Shown here piece by piece: positions 1-12,581 of a stretch of DNA of 61,076 nucleotides (positions are counted from its first letter, which is position 1; each line of letters starts with the position of its first letter). The stretch comes from Ichthyophthirius multifiliis (lineage: Eukaryota > Ciliophora > Oligohymenophorea > Hymenostomatida), in the NCBI RefSeq assembly GCF_000220395.1, contig NW_004086273.1:1-61076 (forward strand). The letters are read 5' to 3'. The translations under genes and the position numbers were made by a program. The notes below the pieces were generated by a model. That model had not been told where the DNA came from and did not search any database. It worked only from the letters and a program-made list of their open reading frames with translations.

Positions 1-293
1 AAATTAATATAAATTAATATATATATAATAATATATATTAATATATTTTAATCTATATATTTATTTATTTATATATTATATTTTTATTAATATATATAAT
101 TAAATATTTATAAATTTGAAATTATATTTATATATTTAAAAAATATAATATTATATATATATTTTAATTTATATACATAATTGTTTTTATATATTAATAT
201 TTAAATAATTTAATTATTTTAATTTTTATTATAAATAATGTTTTATATAATTTTATAATTAATTTTTTTTAATCAAAAAAAATATTTAAAAAC
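1..293. other. AT-only sequence beyond the first gene
   Basis: Nearly pure A and T with no coding texture on either strand. It lies downstream of the leftmost gene and may contain its last intron and 3' exon, because that gene's reading frame ends at a donor-like site near 293 rather than at a TGA. No telomere repeat is present, so the left edge of the window is not a chromosome end. Confidence 0.5.
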
Positions 294-1536
294 CTATATG
301 TAATAGTTATATCAATAGAACCTCCTGATGGTACTATTCCTTATTTAGGATGAACTTCGAAAATTTTACTCTAATTATCCCATTTGAATTCTCCTTCAGA
401 ATTACCTGAATTTGTTATTTTGAGAGTTTCTATTGCTTACATATTTGTACTTTCTTCTGAAAATTAGAATTTTACAATTTGTTTAGATAATTCTAGTTTC
501 ACTTTTTATATTTTGGCTTTGACTTAAAATTCGAATTCATGTCTATCATTAATTATGAATTTTACGTTTTATAAAAAATTATCATTTAAAACATTACTTT
601 GAAGTTTTATTTCAAATCTTGCCATTTCACTACATGGAATTATTTAAGCTTTTTTATATGTACCAGATAATTCAGGTGCATTTGTAAATAGTTACACTTT
701 AATAAAAATTCTTAAATCGTTTTTAATACAAAATGTTTTCGAAACTTAACTTTAGACATAAATTTCACCGAAATCTAATACTCGGGGATGAATATTTATT
801 TTTTGTAGCATTTCACCTGTTAGCTCTGTTTAGACGTCTCTAATTTCTTTATGAGTTAAAGCTTTTTCATTAAAATATCTAAAAAAATGTCATATATTTA
901 TATAGTTTTTTTTTTTTTGTAAGTTACTTTCTAACAGGTATGTTAGGATCAGGATTAAATAATTTACCTTATTCTTCTTTTTAAGGTTCGTAAATACCAA
1001 TAGGCTTTAATACAAAAAGAGAATCTTTAGTAAATGGAATTAAATCATTTGTGACTTTTAATTTAGTATCAACCATTCCTAGTTCATATTCAATATCTAC
1101 AGGACAAGTTTTTCTAAAGTCTTTTTTTATTTTTTTAATATAAGATATAATAAATTAAAAAAAATTAAAACCCTTTTCTTCCATTTCATCATTTTCACTT
1201 CTTTAGAAATGAAGCCCTTTTTCTTTTAATTTTAATTCCATTTAAGTAAATCTTTATTGAACAAGTTTATCTTTTTGTTTTAAAGATCTTTAACTTCTTT
1301 ATTCTCTAATCATATTTACATATTTTTATTTATTTTCTTTCATAGATTTTAATTATAAAAGATTTTCTATATTAGTCTCTTAATTATCTATACCTTTAGG
1401 TATATCTACTCGATTCTGAAAATCGTTAAAATCTAATAATTAAAACAATCTTTAATTTGAGTTTTCGTTTACAAATTTTTTTTCTAATTAAAAATCGTTA
1501 GGTTAACTTTCAGGGCCTCTTGTTCTACGCCTATAA

Positions 1537-1616
<80 letters not shown>

Positions 1617-3332
1617 ATATATATACATTTTTGTAGTTAAATCAAGTGCATTTCCGAATAATTATATAGGAATTTAATATTATCCGTTTACAAGACTAAC
1701 AAATAATTTTTATTTATATTTTCCAACTGTATTTGGCATATAAGAAGCTATAAACGAACTTTTCATTCCTGGATCTAAATTGATAAAATAGGGCTCTACA
1801 TTACATTAAGGTATTCTGGGAATATTAATTTATATAGATGCAATTGAATTTTTATTTTCGATTGTAAAAGTATCTTCTCTATGATCATTTACTTGGCAAT
1901 CCTAAAAATCTAAAATTTATTTACTTATTCTTATACGCGGACATATTCCTCTTCCAATTAAAGAAATAAAAATAGGTTCTTCGTTTATTTTTAATTCAGT
2001 TGAAAACATATCAAAAATAGCAGTATACGTAAATTCTTCTTCTTCTTCTTTTTTTCTTTGTAATTCACCTGATAATGCAATATTTTTTGTTATAATTAAA
2101 TGCTCATATCTTACTTTACTTTTGCATATAAATTATATAGGAAACTATATAAAATTAAAATATAAACATATATATATATTAATAGATACAAAAATATTTA
2201 TATATTTATATATTTATATATTTATATATTTATATATTTATAAATTAACTATTTAATTTATAATACTTAAGAATATGCTTTAATAAACCCTTTATCAGGT
2301 ACACATCTTATTATTTATTCCGTTTATTCTAATCCAACTTCCATAGGTGTTTATAATTATACTTTTTCATTCTTTATTTTATTTTTTTATAATATTATAG
2401 TTATATATATATATATATTATATAAATTTATATATATTTATATATATATATTTATATTATAAAATTTTAAATACAGCTACTGTATGATACCCGATTCTCA
2501 TTTTAACTTTAAAATTTGAATTATTTGGTGTATTATTAACTAAGAATACTTTTATTGTTTTTTTTTCCCCGAAGAACATTTCTCCGAAATCAAAAGATGT
2601 CGAATTGCTTCCTTAATCATCTATAAAAAACTTCGAAAACTCAACAGAAGTTGCATTAACTTCTATAAATCTTTAAACATTATTTCCTTCTTAAACAACT
2701 TCTATTTTTCCCCTAAAAACTCCATTGCTTCTACTTTTGAATATCATTTTTACTTCCACTTCTTAATCTGGTAAAATCGCAAAATTACTAGGATCGCATG
2801 TAATTTCGTTAATATAATCGTATTTAAGCCTTACTTTTCCTCCTGTTTTTCCTACATTTTTAAATTAGATTTTTTTTACTACAGCATGGTCTGTTTTTAC
2901 ACACTCAATGTTTATAAAAGGCTCAAAAACGATATTTGCTTGAGGGAATAAGGCATGTAAGTGTACTTAAAATTCCTATTTTTTATCTTCAGTCTCATAT
3001 TATATTACCATTATGTCATTTTAATCCTCTACGACATTTGAAAAGAAATAAACTTGCAGTTTAAGGGATAATCCGGCTGCTATAGAACCTTAAGTGTCAT
3101 AATCAACCCGAAATTTTTTTGTTTTAGGTTATATAATTTTGATCCTCTTGGGAACTTTGCATAGATTTTTTACTATTACAGTGGTTTCGTATTATTAATT
3201 AACTTTTATATCATTAAATACTACTTCGGAAGGAATTACTTATATTTATTCGCCATTGCTTATATTTTTTAAAGTTGTTAAGTTTATTTAAGGAAGTGTT
3301 TTATGCATTGTTGATTTGCCATATGCACTCAT
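294..3332 (-). CDS. MSP/ASH-domain ciliary protein, CFAP221/CFAP74-like
   Basis: Start ATG at 3332 gives MSAYGKSTMHKTLPQINL. The N-terminal third holds immunoglobulin-like MSP/ASH repeats: a pattern of the type VPRRIKIIQPKTKKFRVDY followed by AAGLSLKLQVYFFS resembles the first ASH domain of CFAP221, and further repeats follow (for example INIHPRVLDFGEI). The middle is charged and helical (RIREQR-like stretches near 1200-1450). Several short introns are needed, among them about 875-930 (its donor follows PVRK and its acceptor precedes YFNEK), an (AT)n intron about 1540-1625, about 2150-2265 and about 2380-2475. Proteins of this group sit on the central pair projections of motile cilia, which suits a ciliate. 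The 3' end is not resolved: the frame runs into a donor-like site at 293. Family placement is good at the domain level; the exact orthologue is uncertain. Confidence 0.7.
1540..1612. repeat. (AT)n microsatellite inside an intron
   Basis: About 36 perfect AT units. On the minus strand it lies between a GTATATAT donor and a TTTTTTATAG acceptor of the CFAP-like gene; splicing it out restores the frame through TTKM-RRTRGPES. Such tracts recur in other introns of the window. Confidence 0.85.
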
Positions 3333-5286
3333 TTAGCGAGAATATGTTTTTTGGTTTATAGTGTTTATAGTGCGATTTAATTGGAATGAATTTAATTTAG
3401 GGTCGTTTGTTTAAAATTAAATGGGTTATATGGGAAGTATTTATTGTGGAATTTTTGCGGAATTTGAACGGTGGAATTATACTTCTTTTTTCATACTTTT
3501 TATTTTTTATTTTATTTATCTTTTATTTATTTATTTATTTTTTTAAAAAAAAAAAAATTTAAATATTTTTTTTTATTTTTTTTTTTTTTTAAATTTTTTA
3601 TTTTTTTTATAAAAAATTTATTCTTTAATATATATTTAGAATTAATTATGCAAAAAATTAATATTATTTTTTGTAAGTTATATTTAATTTAATAGTCTTA
3701 TTAAAAATTTTAAGAATTTCATTAAACTTTAGTCAATTATGTGCATAAGATTAATTTTTATAATTAATTGTAATAATTAGTTTTAAATATTTTAATATAT
3801 TAGTTTTACCAATTAGTTTATTATTATACATATATTCTATTTATTAGTCTTATAAAATAAATAAAATCAAAATTATAATTATAATTTAAATAAATAAATA
3901 AAATTTTATGGTTTATGTAGTTTTATTCATCCAATATTTAAAAAAAATAAAACTTAATAATAAAATTAATATATTAACATTCTTTAAATATGGTGGTAGT
4001 AAAATAAAGATTCGAATTCAAACGTTAATATTTCCAATATTAGTGTAAAAAAAAAAATCAGAATAAAATATGTTCAAAATACTAAAACAAATATTATTTA
4101 TCAAAACAAATATACCCTATTAATAAAATTAATGAGTTAGATCTTTTTATTATTTTAAAAACACTGCGGATATATAAAATAAATTCAATAAAAATGCCTA
4201 AAATATATTTTTTAGTATTAAAGATTAAGTAATAAAAGTTATAAAAATAACAATAAAATAGGTAGAAGAAAATAAATAAAAAAACATAAAAAAATATAAA
4301 AAAATAAATAGGAATTATAAATTCAAATTATTCTAAAAATAAGAGGGTTTTATGAATTATTTAAAATAATAAATAAAAAAATGATTTATTTTAAAGTATT
4401 TTCATTATAAAAAAACACATTAAAATTCCTGAAAATAATTAAAAATGTTATTTTATATTAAAAAGTGTGTATTATCATTACTTTTTTTAAAAGAAAAAAT
4501 AAAATAATATTATTATTTCAAAAGCATTGAAATCCAATAAAATGTTAGAGCAAATAAAAATTATAAATTATATAATTAATATAGAATATACACTGAATAA
4601 TGGCAATAATATCTTTTTAATATAAATTTAAAAGAAAAACAGGTAGACTACTATATATACATTAGATATTTAATAATATGATTAAATACTAAATAAATCA
4701 AAGTAATAATTTTAAAATATAAAAGGGAATGAAGAATATAAAAAATAAAAGACTAGAATAAATAATCCAAGAAGAAATGCTTTTTTGTAAAATTTACGAA
4801 TTGTAGTATTATAAATTGAAACATATTGTTTTAAAAAGAATTACAATATATTTATATAAAATTATAAAGGATTATTACTTAAAAGTAAATAATTAATTAT
4901 GTTATTAATGAAAATATTTAAGTATTTTGCATTTTAAGATAAAGAAAAAAAGTTTTTTAATAAGAACTTTTTCAAATAGAATTTATTATATTAAACGTGA
5001 ATATATAGTGAATAGAATATTAAGTAAATAAAGAAGAATTGTTTATATATATAAAAAAATATAATTATAAATAAAATATTATTTATGTACATTTTAACTA
5101 ATTATTGTAAAATTAATTATTTGAAAAAAAGTAATATAATTAATATCTATTAAATAAAATTAATATTTTAAATATATTATATATTAAATTTGAGAAAAAT
5201 TTATTAAAAAAAATTAATTTAATTAATCAAAGAAAAATTATTTAATTTATATATATATGTATTTATTTTTAAATATTATTTTATTT
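3333..5286. other. Intergenic, AT-rich; one weak ORF
   Basis: Mostly low-complexity AT. A short ciliate-code ORF at 4729-4911 (+) begins MKNIKNKRLEQIIQEEM and has 60 codons with fairly varied residues, but nothing flanks it that looks like more exons and no family is recognised. In a genome where only TGA stops translation, ORFs of this size arise by chance, so it is not annotated as a gene. Confidence 0.4.
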
Positions 5287-5355
5287 TCAAAGCTCATCAT
5301 CAGAATTTTCACTTATTTTTGTATCTTCACTTTAATTTTAAAATTTTTAATTATG

Positions 5356-5406
<51 letters not shown>

Positions 5407-6114
5407 TTATATATATATTTACCTATTATCATATACTATTTAAGAATAATTTGTTTTTTAACCATTTATTGAATTAATCCAGCCGATCAAAGAAAGAATT
5501 GCTGCAGCAATATTTATTCCTTAATATATTTTGTATCTAGAACTAAACTTACTTTTTTTTATTTAAAATATAAAATTATTAATTAAAAAAATACCTTTAA
5601 AAGAAGTCAAATTCGTTTTTTCTATATAAATAAATATTTAATATAAATATTAAGTTTAATTAAAAAATAATATAAAAAATAATACACATATAAAGATAAT
5701 ATAGATACAAATTCATGATTGTATATCCATATATAAAATATTATAGCATAAACTTTTTGAAAAATCAAATTTTAAAAATAATAATAAAAATACTGAAAAT
5801 ATTAAATAAGGATCTATTTGTATCTGATTTGTCTTAATTTACACTCGGAAGTCCATTTCTTTTGCTATACTAAACTATATATATATATATAAATTATAAA
5901 CTAAAATGTCAATAAAAATTTACATCTATTATAATTAATTTTATGAACATAAAGTTATCCAAAATAATTAATTAAAGAAAAAATTTAAATAATTTAATTA
6001 ATTCTTAAAGCACTATTTCCATAAGTTTTTAATAGATTTTACTCATTTTCATCAAAATAAAGTGAATAAGTATGCATAATAACTAATCCTTTTATTTTAA
6101 AAAATAGATATCTT

Positions 6115-6183
<69 letters not shown>

Positions 6184-6919
6184 ATTACCGACAACTAATC
6201 CTTAAATAAAAATTAATAATTTATAAATAATTGAATTAAATTCATCTATTAATTTATACATTTAAGCATCTTAATTTTCAAATGTATGTTATTATTCATT
6301 TTAATTTTTTTCTTATAAAATTTTATTCATAAACTTACTTGTTATATTTATAAATTTTCCAGTTTTTAAATCTAATTTTTTTTTTTTTATAAAAAAAAAA
6401 ATAGCAAAAAATACTTTCTAAATATGTATGTTCTTATACGGGTAATTCTTTTATTAAATAATTAAATTATTCTTCTTTAAAATCAATATTAAAATCTTCT
6501 TATACTCTTTCTTCTTAAGTTATTTCTGGAAATTAAGTAATTCTATTATTTGAAATATTTCTTTTTACGGCAGTTCTTTTTTCTTTTTTGACTTTTTTTT
6601 CTTTGTTATTGGCTTTTTAATTGTCTTTATCTTTTAATTCAGATGCATTTCTTATTTAAGATAAAGGAGTTTTGATTTGACTGTTTTATTAATCTTAATT
6701 AAATTAGCTTTGGGAAATTACTTGTAAAGGTTTACGTTCGATATTATTTTTGGAAACTTAATTTTAATTTTCATTCCAAAATTGGTTTTAATTTTAATTA
6801 GTTAAATTAGATTAACTTTCTTATTAATTATTATTTAATGGTGGAAGCTTCTTTTTTCTTTTTTTATTTTTTTGTAAATATTATATTTTTTGTTTTTTGT
6901 AATTTTACAAATTAAGCAT
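5287..6919 (-). CDS. Ciliary membrane protein, TMEM237-like
   Basis: Start ATG at 6919 (MLNLQNYKKQK), stop TGA at 5289-5287 after an acidic tail, SENSDDEL. The first ~150 residues are polar, Q/N/K-rich and probably disordered, ending in an acidic stretch (EERVQEDFNIDFKEEQ). Then come hydrophobic segments: LLIFIQGLVVGLVIMHTYSL and, near the end, INIAAAILSLIGWIN. This order, a long disordered N terminus and closely spaced C-terminal membrane spans with an extended QGL.xG motif, recalls TMEM237, a transition-zone protein of cilia. One junction is clear: the intron at 6089-6188 (GTAATACACAC...AAAATAAAAG) contains a long (AT)n(GT)n tract and joins VVG to LVIMH. Another (AT)n intron covers about 5340-5425. 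Family assignment rests on topology and short motifs only, so it is tentative; that the gene is real is much surer. Confidence 0.6.
5358..5400. repeat. (AT)n tract in intron
   Basis: About 21 AT units between a GTAAATATATA donor and a TTAAAG acceptor on the minus strand, in the last intron of the TMEM237-like gene. Confidence 0.75.
6121..6184. repeat. (AT)n followed by (GT)n in intron
   Basis: A run of about 25 AT units passes directly into GTGTGTGTGTAT. It lies inside the minus-strand intron 6089-6188, close to its 5' splice site. Confidence 0.85.
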
Positions 6920-7495
6920 TTATTTTTAAGCTTTTGTTTTTTTTTTTTGTAATTATAATATATTTATTATATATATATAATATATATATAAATATATTAA
7001 TTATTACTTTTTTTTTTTAAAAAAAATAAAAAAAATATATTTTTTATAGCCTTTTTATTTTAAACTAACTTTATAAATTGGTAAAAATTTTTCTGAAAAT
7101 AATTTTTATTAAATTTATTTTAAAAGAACAAAAAATTAATATAAAGTTTGAATAAAACAAAAAAATTAAATAAATAATTTATAAAATATTTTTTTTTTTT
7201 TTTAAAAAAAAATAAAAATTATATAAAATATTTTTACTTTTATATATTTATTATAAAAGTTATATTTAATTTTTGAACAAAATATTTTATTAAAATTTTT
7301 TTGTGTATATAAAAAAAATTATAATTCATAATTTAAAATTCAAATTTTACAAATGCACCAAAAAATGTCTTTATAACTAATTTAACTATATTAAAATCAA
7401 AATATTAATTACACCAAATAATTTATATTATTTTTTTTAAAAAAAAATCTCAAAAAAATATATAAAATCTATTTGAAAAATATAATTCTCACAAA
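6920..7495. promoter_or_regulatory. Shared upstream region of two divergent genes
   Basis: This 576-base AT-rich gap separates the start codons of the minus-strand TMEM237-like gene and the plus-strand coiled-coil gene, so it must hold both promoters. Poly-A and poly-T runs are frequent. No specific motif can be claimed from sequence alone. Confidence 0.4.
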
Positions 7496-8474
7496 ATGAA
7501 AACATCTATATAAAATAATTATTTTAATAATAATTCTTTTTATAAGAAAAAACATTCTTAATCTATATATGTAATTTAATTTATAATATTTTATAATTTA
7601 TATTATAAATATAAATAAAAGGAAAGAGCAAATTAACATTTAGAAGTATTCTAAATTCATCAAAATAACTAATCTATAATTATTTAATAATTAGTAAATA
7701 TAATAAGAAATCTTGAATAAAAAAACAAAGAACTTGAAAATGAAAATTATTAAATAAAATAATAAATATAAATATAAAATAATGTAATAAATTAATATAT
7801 TATTTTATATAAATAAATTAAAAATAGTTAGTATAATCTCCTCTATAATAAAACTTTTTAAACACAAATTAAAAAAGTAATGACTAATTATTATTTTCTA
7901 ATAAATAATATTCTCAAAAACTAAGGTCATTTAGTTAAAGTCCTATAAATTATTAAGATTCTATATTTAAATTAAGTGATATAGATATTGAATTATTCCA
8001 AAACTAAAAAAAAAAGGAAAATTCTAACGAAACATTAAAATAATAACATAGTTTATAAAACAATGAAAATAATTTAGAAAATTTGAATAATAATTCTATT
8101 ACTTTCAATATTGAAATTTCTGAAAAAAACAAAAAAAGAAATTATATATTTACACCGGCAAAAATGAAATGCATTTATTAAAATTTAGGTTAGAGAAATA
8201 AATCAAATTTAGATAAAACACATAATATATACAATAAATAAATAAATAATAATATTAAAAATAGAAGTTTAACAAAAGATAAATTACTAAGTTTTATATA
8301 AAAAAATAAAATATAAAGTTGTCCTTAAAAAAAAAAAACATAGAAAAAAACTACATAATAAATTAATTATAATAAGAAAAAAAAACTATTAAAGTTTAAT
8401 TTTAAAATGAAAATATTGTAAAAAATAAAGAAATTAATTTACGTGTTAATCTAAATAAATAATATTTCTGAATA

Positions 8475-8475
<1 letters not shown>
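7496..8475 (+). CDS. Q/N-rich coiled-coil protein of unknown function
   Basis: A candidate start ATG at 7496 (MKTSIQNNYFNNN) is followed by a plausible intron (GTAATTTAATTT...ATAAAAG, ending near 7620). The next exon is coiled-coil-like: ERANQHLEVFQIHQNN and LVNIIRNLEQKNKELENEN. A second strongly coding block at about 7935-8460, in another frame and so across another intron, contains DSIFKLSDIDIELFQNQKKK, NKKRNYIFTPAKMKCIYQNL and NRSLTKDKLLSFIQKNK. Acidic and asparagine-rich stretches alternate with basic ones. I recognise no domain. The 3' end is uncertain: the frame stays open into AT sequence and the coding texture fades at about 8475, so the true last exon may lie further on. The gene is divergent from the TMEM237-like gene. 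Confidence 0.5.
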
Positions 8476-8479
<4 letters not shown>

Positions 8480-8511
<32 letters not shown>

Positions 8512-10895
8512 TATTATATATTTATATATCTATATTTAAATTTAATTATTTTTAATATGTATTTATATAACTTAATTTATTTATTTTTTTTTCTTAATAT
8601 TTGTTATATTATTTAAATTATAAATAAAATTTTTAAATATAAATATTTATAAATATTTAATATTATTATTTTATATACAAATATTTTTTTAATTTTTGTA
8701 AATAAAAAAAATCCTATTATATTTGTATAATTATATAAAATTACATAATACATATAAGCAAACTTCTTTAAATAATAATCAATTTTATTATAAAATTTAA
8801 AGTTAATTTTTTTTTATTTTTTTAATAAAATATTTTTATTACAATAAAATATTTATTGATACGTAATTTAAAATTATCAATATAAAAGAAATAGTTTTAA
8901 AAAATATAAATGATTTATAAGAAAACAAATATTGAAATAATTATATTCTAATAAAAAAAATATCATAAATAATAAATATTTATAATTTAAATATATATTT
9001 TTTTATATACGACAATTTTTATTTTTAATTTAAAAAAAAAAATATTAAAAATTAAAAGAAAGAAAAAAAGAAGAAAATATATATTATATATGTATATGTA
9101 TATGTTTATGTAATTAATTATAATATATTTTTTTATATATATTTTATATATTATATATATAATCGTACTACTCTTTATATTATTTATTGAATTTTCAATT
9201 TTATTATTATTTTATAATGTTTTTTTCTTTATTTTTTTATATTCACAAGATAAATTAAGTATGTTTGTTTTCTTTTCTTAAAATATAATTTAATTTTTGT
9301 TTTTAACTTAATATTATAAATTAAATTATATATTATATCGAGTTATTCCATAACATATTGTATATATTTATATAATTATATTATTATATTTTTATACTTG
9401 ATTTATTTTTTTAAAAATGAATCATTTTATTTTCTGATTTAAGAGCTATGTTTAATATTTATATGATAAAATGTTTATTATTTAAATTAAGAAAAATGAT
9501 TAATAGCAAAATCGTTCATTAATATTAAAGTAATTTTTTTTTAAATAAAAAAAATAAAAATAAAATATCCAAATATAACATTTATTTTAATATATTTATA
9601 TATTTTATTTTTTTCTATATAAAGATATAAATAGTTATAAATGTAAAAACATTTTCAAAATTTTATAAATGCTTATGATAATTAGAAGTTTAATATTTTA
9701 ATATTAATATATTAAGTAAAAAATCTATTATAAAGAATAATATTTAAAGATTGATTATATGTATATAATTTTTTATATTTACATAATGTTTATGTATATA
9801 TATATTATTTTTTATATATAAAAATTATATATAATAATTTTTTTAATTTATAAAAACATTTATTTTTATCATATATTTTAAAAATTTTATTAAATATGAA
9901 AAAATGTTTTTTAATTATATAATTATTATGAATTAATTTAAAATTTATTGTTTTGCAAATATTTTTTTAAATTAATGATTTTATTGAAATAAATCAATTA
10001 ATTATTTATAAAAAAATTTGCAAATTATTTACTTTAGCAACCTTACGACCCGATAAAACATTAAAGATTTACCAGGAGATACAGGCAGCAATAAGATATT
10101 TATATATTTTTATTTAAAAAATAAATTATTTTTGCTTTTTTTTTTGCAAAATAAATATAAAAAAAGTTAAATTAATTAAATAATATATATAATATATCAA
10201 TAAAAAAAATATATATAATATAAAATAATTTTAAACATAAAATATATTTATCCTCATAAAAAAGATATATTATATATAAAAAAAAATATATATAAAAAAT
10301 TTTATTTTATTTTCTTAATTAAGTTTCTTAATAAAATATTTTTATAAATTACTAAAAAAGAAATATTAAAAAAAACAATATATATATTTTATAAATAATA
10401 AACAGATTTTAATATAATTATTTAATTTAAATATAACTATTTAAAATTTCTATTATATTAATAAAAAACAAATATTTATTTAATAAAAAATCATATAAAT
10501 ATATTAAAAACTAAAATACAATATTAATTTTAATATAATAATAAAATTTAAATGTAAATGTATAAATTAAATTAAAGAAACTAAGGAAAATTACTATATT
10601 ATACAATATAATATACATATAAATGTAAAAAATAAATAATATATTTATCAAAAAAACGCTAAAAATTATAAAAATAAAACGTCTTTTAATTAAAAAAAAC
10701 ATTTATCAAAATATGCCCAAAAATGTAATTTTTATTTCAATAGTAAGCCAATTTTAAAAACTACATAATACAAATCTATATAATAAACTGAAATAATTTT
10801 AAACTTAATAAGATTATAATATATATATAGAAATTTCTCGTATTTTTTAAGATTATAAATACTTAAAGAATGAAAAAATGAAGATAAAAATATAA
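8480..10895. other. Long AT-rich intergenic stretch
   Basis: Over 2 kb with almost no G or C and no convincing coding block on either strand, apart from the short GC-rich islet listed separately at 10037-10095. Homopolymer and AT runs dominate. Confidence 0.6.
10037..10095. other. Isolated GC-rich islet
   Basis: About 60 bases at roughly 40% G+C (it contains ccttacgacccgat and accaggagatacaggcagc) sit in DNA that is otherwise more than 90% AT. Read on the minus strand it gives LLPVSPGKSLMFYRVVRLL; on the plus strand QNIKDLPGDTGSNK. Neither is recognised. It could be a lone small exon, the remnant of a gene, or part of a structured RNA; it does not fold by eye into a tRNA and lacks the tRNA T-loop consensus. 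Confidence 0.35.
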
Positions 10896-10899
10896 AAAC

Positions 10900-12260
10900 T
10901 TGATTATAAAAAATGTTTTTTAATATTTTAATGGCTTTTGCGAATTATGGTACTAAAATTTAATATATATAAGGGATTAATTTGATTGTGTCTTAAATAC
11001 TTTTATGATAAGATTCTAGTTAATATATATATATTAATGGATTTAAATATTTATAGATGATTCTTTTGGAAAAAAAATAAATATTCCGGATATTTTCTTA
11101 ATTAATGATAAAAAAATTAAATTAATTTATATAAAAATACTAAGTCAAAAGTTTAAGAATAAATATAATATTTGAGTTTTAAAATGACAAAAAAAATTAG
11201 GAAAATTGTTTGCCATATATATTCTTTTAAGATTAAATTTTGTTTATTTTTTATTAGTTTTATTTAAGTTTATATTAATATAATAAAGCTGATATATATC
11301 CGTTAGATGGTTTTTTATTTTAATAAACTGATATAATAAATAAAATTATAATTTATTTTTTTATAATAAATTATGAGAAAGTTATGTAAATTAATGATTA
11401 TAAAAAATCGTTATAATTTATTTATCGAAAATATGTGAATTTTTGATCATTTATTTTTTTTTAAAAAAAAAGAATATTCTAATTTTTTAAATTATTTTTT
11501 TATATTTAATAATTTATATATATAATAAAAAGTATAAATGTATTTTTGTATAAATTTTATATTTTAAAAAAATATTAAATAATTTTTGTTTTTTTATAAT
11601 TATTTTGAAAAAAAAAAAAACAAAAAGATTCTATTTTTTATTATTTTATATTATATTAAATATATTTATAAATAAAATTAAAATATCTTTTAAAAAAAAT
11701 GAATAGCTAATTTTTTAAATTTGCGAAGTAAAAAATTAATAAAAATAAATAAATAAAAAAACATAATAGGTAATGTTCAAAATTTTAGAAAAATTGCGCA
11801 TTCAATAAAACTTTTGATAGTTTTAAATTTAAGAAGTTTTCGTTTCTACCTTCATATAGTTTTTCAAATTATTTGGAGTAAAAAATATATATTTTTTAAT
11901 ATATATACATATAATTATTTTTAATAATTATAAAAAATAGAAATAAATATGCCAATAATGAAATTACTTTTAAAAAAAATTGTATTATGAATAATATTAA
12001 TTTAATATTTTGCGAAAATATATATGAACTTGGATATATATTAGACTTAGAAGAAAGTATTATTTTTCGAATATATTTAAAATATTTTTTTTATTATTAT
12101 TATTATTTTTTTAACAAAAAAAGCTGAAAATACTACTGAAGATCAAATGTAGAATAATACATAATACATATATATAAATTATTTTTTTATTTTAAATAAA
12201 AAAATAGAACAAGAATGACATTGCCATTACAACATTGGGTTTCTGTAAATTATAAAAAGT
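10900..12260 (+). pseudogene. Scattered exons or remnants of a PA-domain-like protein
   Basis: Several short blocks with richer base composition lie on the plus strand, separated by AT sequence. One at about 11055-11160 reads DSFGKKINIPDIFLINDKKI, which resembles the IPsvfIs stretch of protease-associated (PA) domains in sorting receptors and peptidases. Another at about 11780-11880 reads NCSKFQKNCAFNKTF then FSFLPSYSFSNYLEQ; a third near 12210-12260 reads MTLPLQHWVSVNYKK. I could not chain them into one open frame with clear introns. Either an intron-rich gene or a decayed copy would explain this. Family call is weak. Confidence 0.3.
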
Positions 12261-12581
12261 GATTATAAAAAAAGAATTAATACATATTAAATACGAACTA
12301 TTTTTTATTTAAATATATTAGAATTTTTATAAATTAATAAGTAATCATTTAATAATATAAAATAAAAACAAGAAATAAATCAATTATTTATATTATGAAA
12401 TAATTTTATGAAAAACTTTAATTTATATTTTTGGTATTAATTTTTTTGTTTTTTTTTAATTTTTAAAAATTAATCTTTTTTTTTTTTATTTAAAATATAA
12501 AAATAATAAACTATTATTTATTATAAATATTATTAAAAAATAAAGTAATAAATAAACATAAAAAAATAAAATATTAATTTA

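Noticed and set aside
3471-3692. Plus-strand ORF of phenylalanine-, tyrosine- and isoleucine-rich sequence
   Set aside because: Pure AT-driven composition upstream of the CFAP-like gene; no motif, no flanking exons.
4003-4020. gattcgaattc, a possible tRNA T-loop
   Set aside because: No acceptor, anticodon or D stems can be drawn around it.
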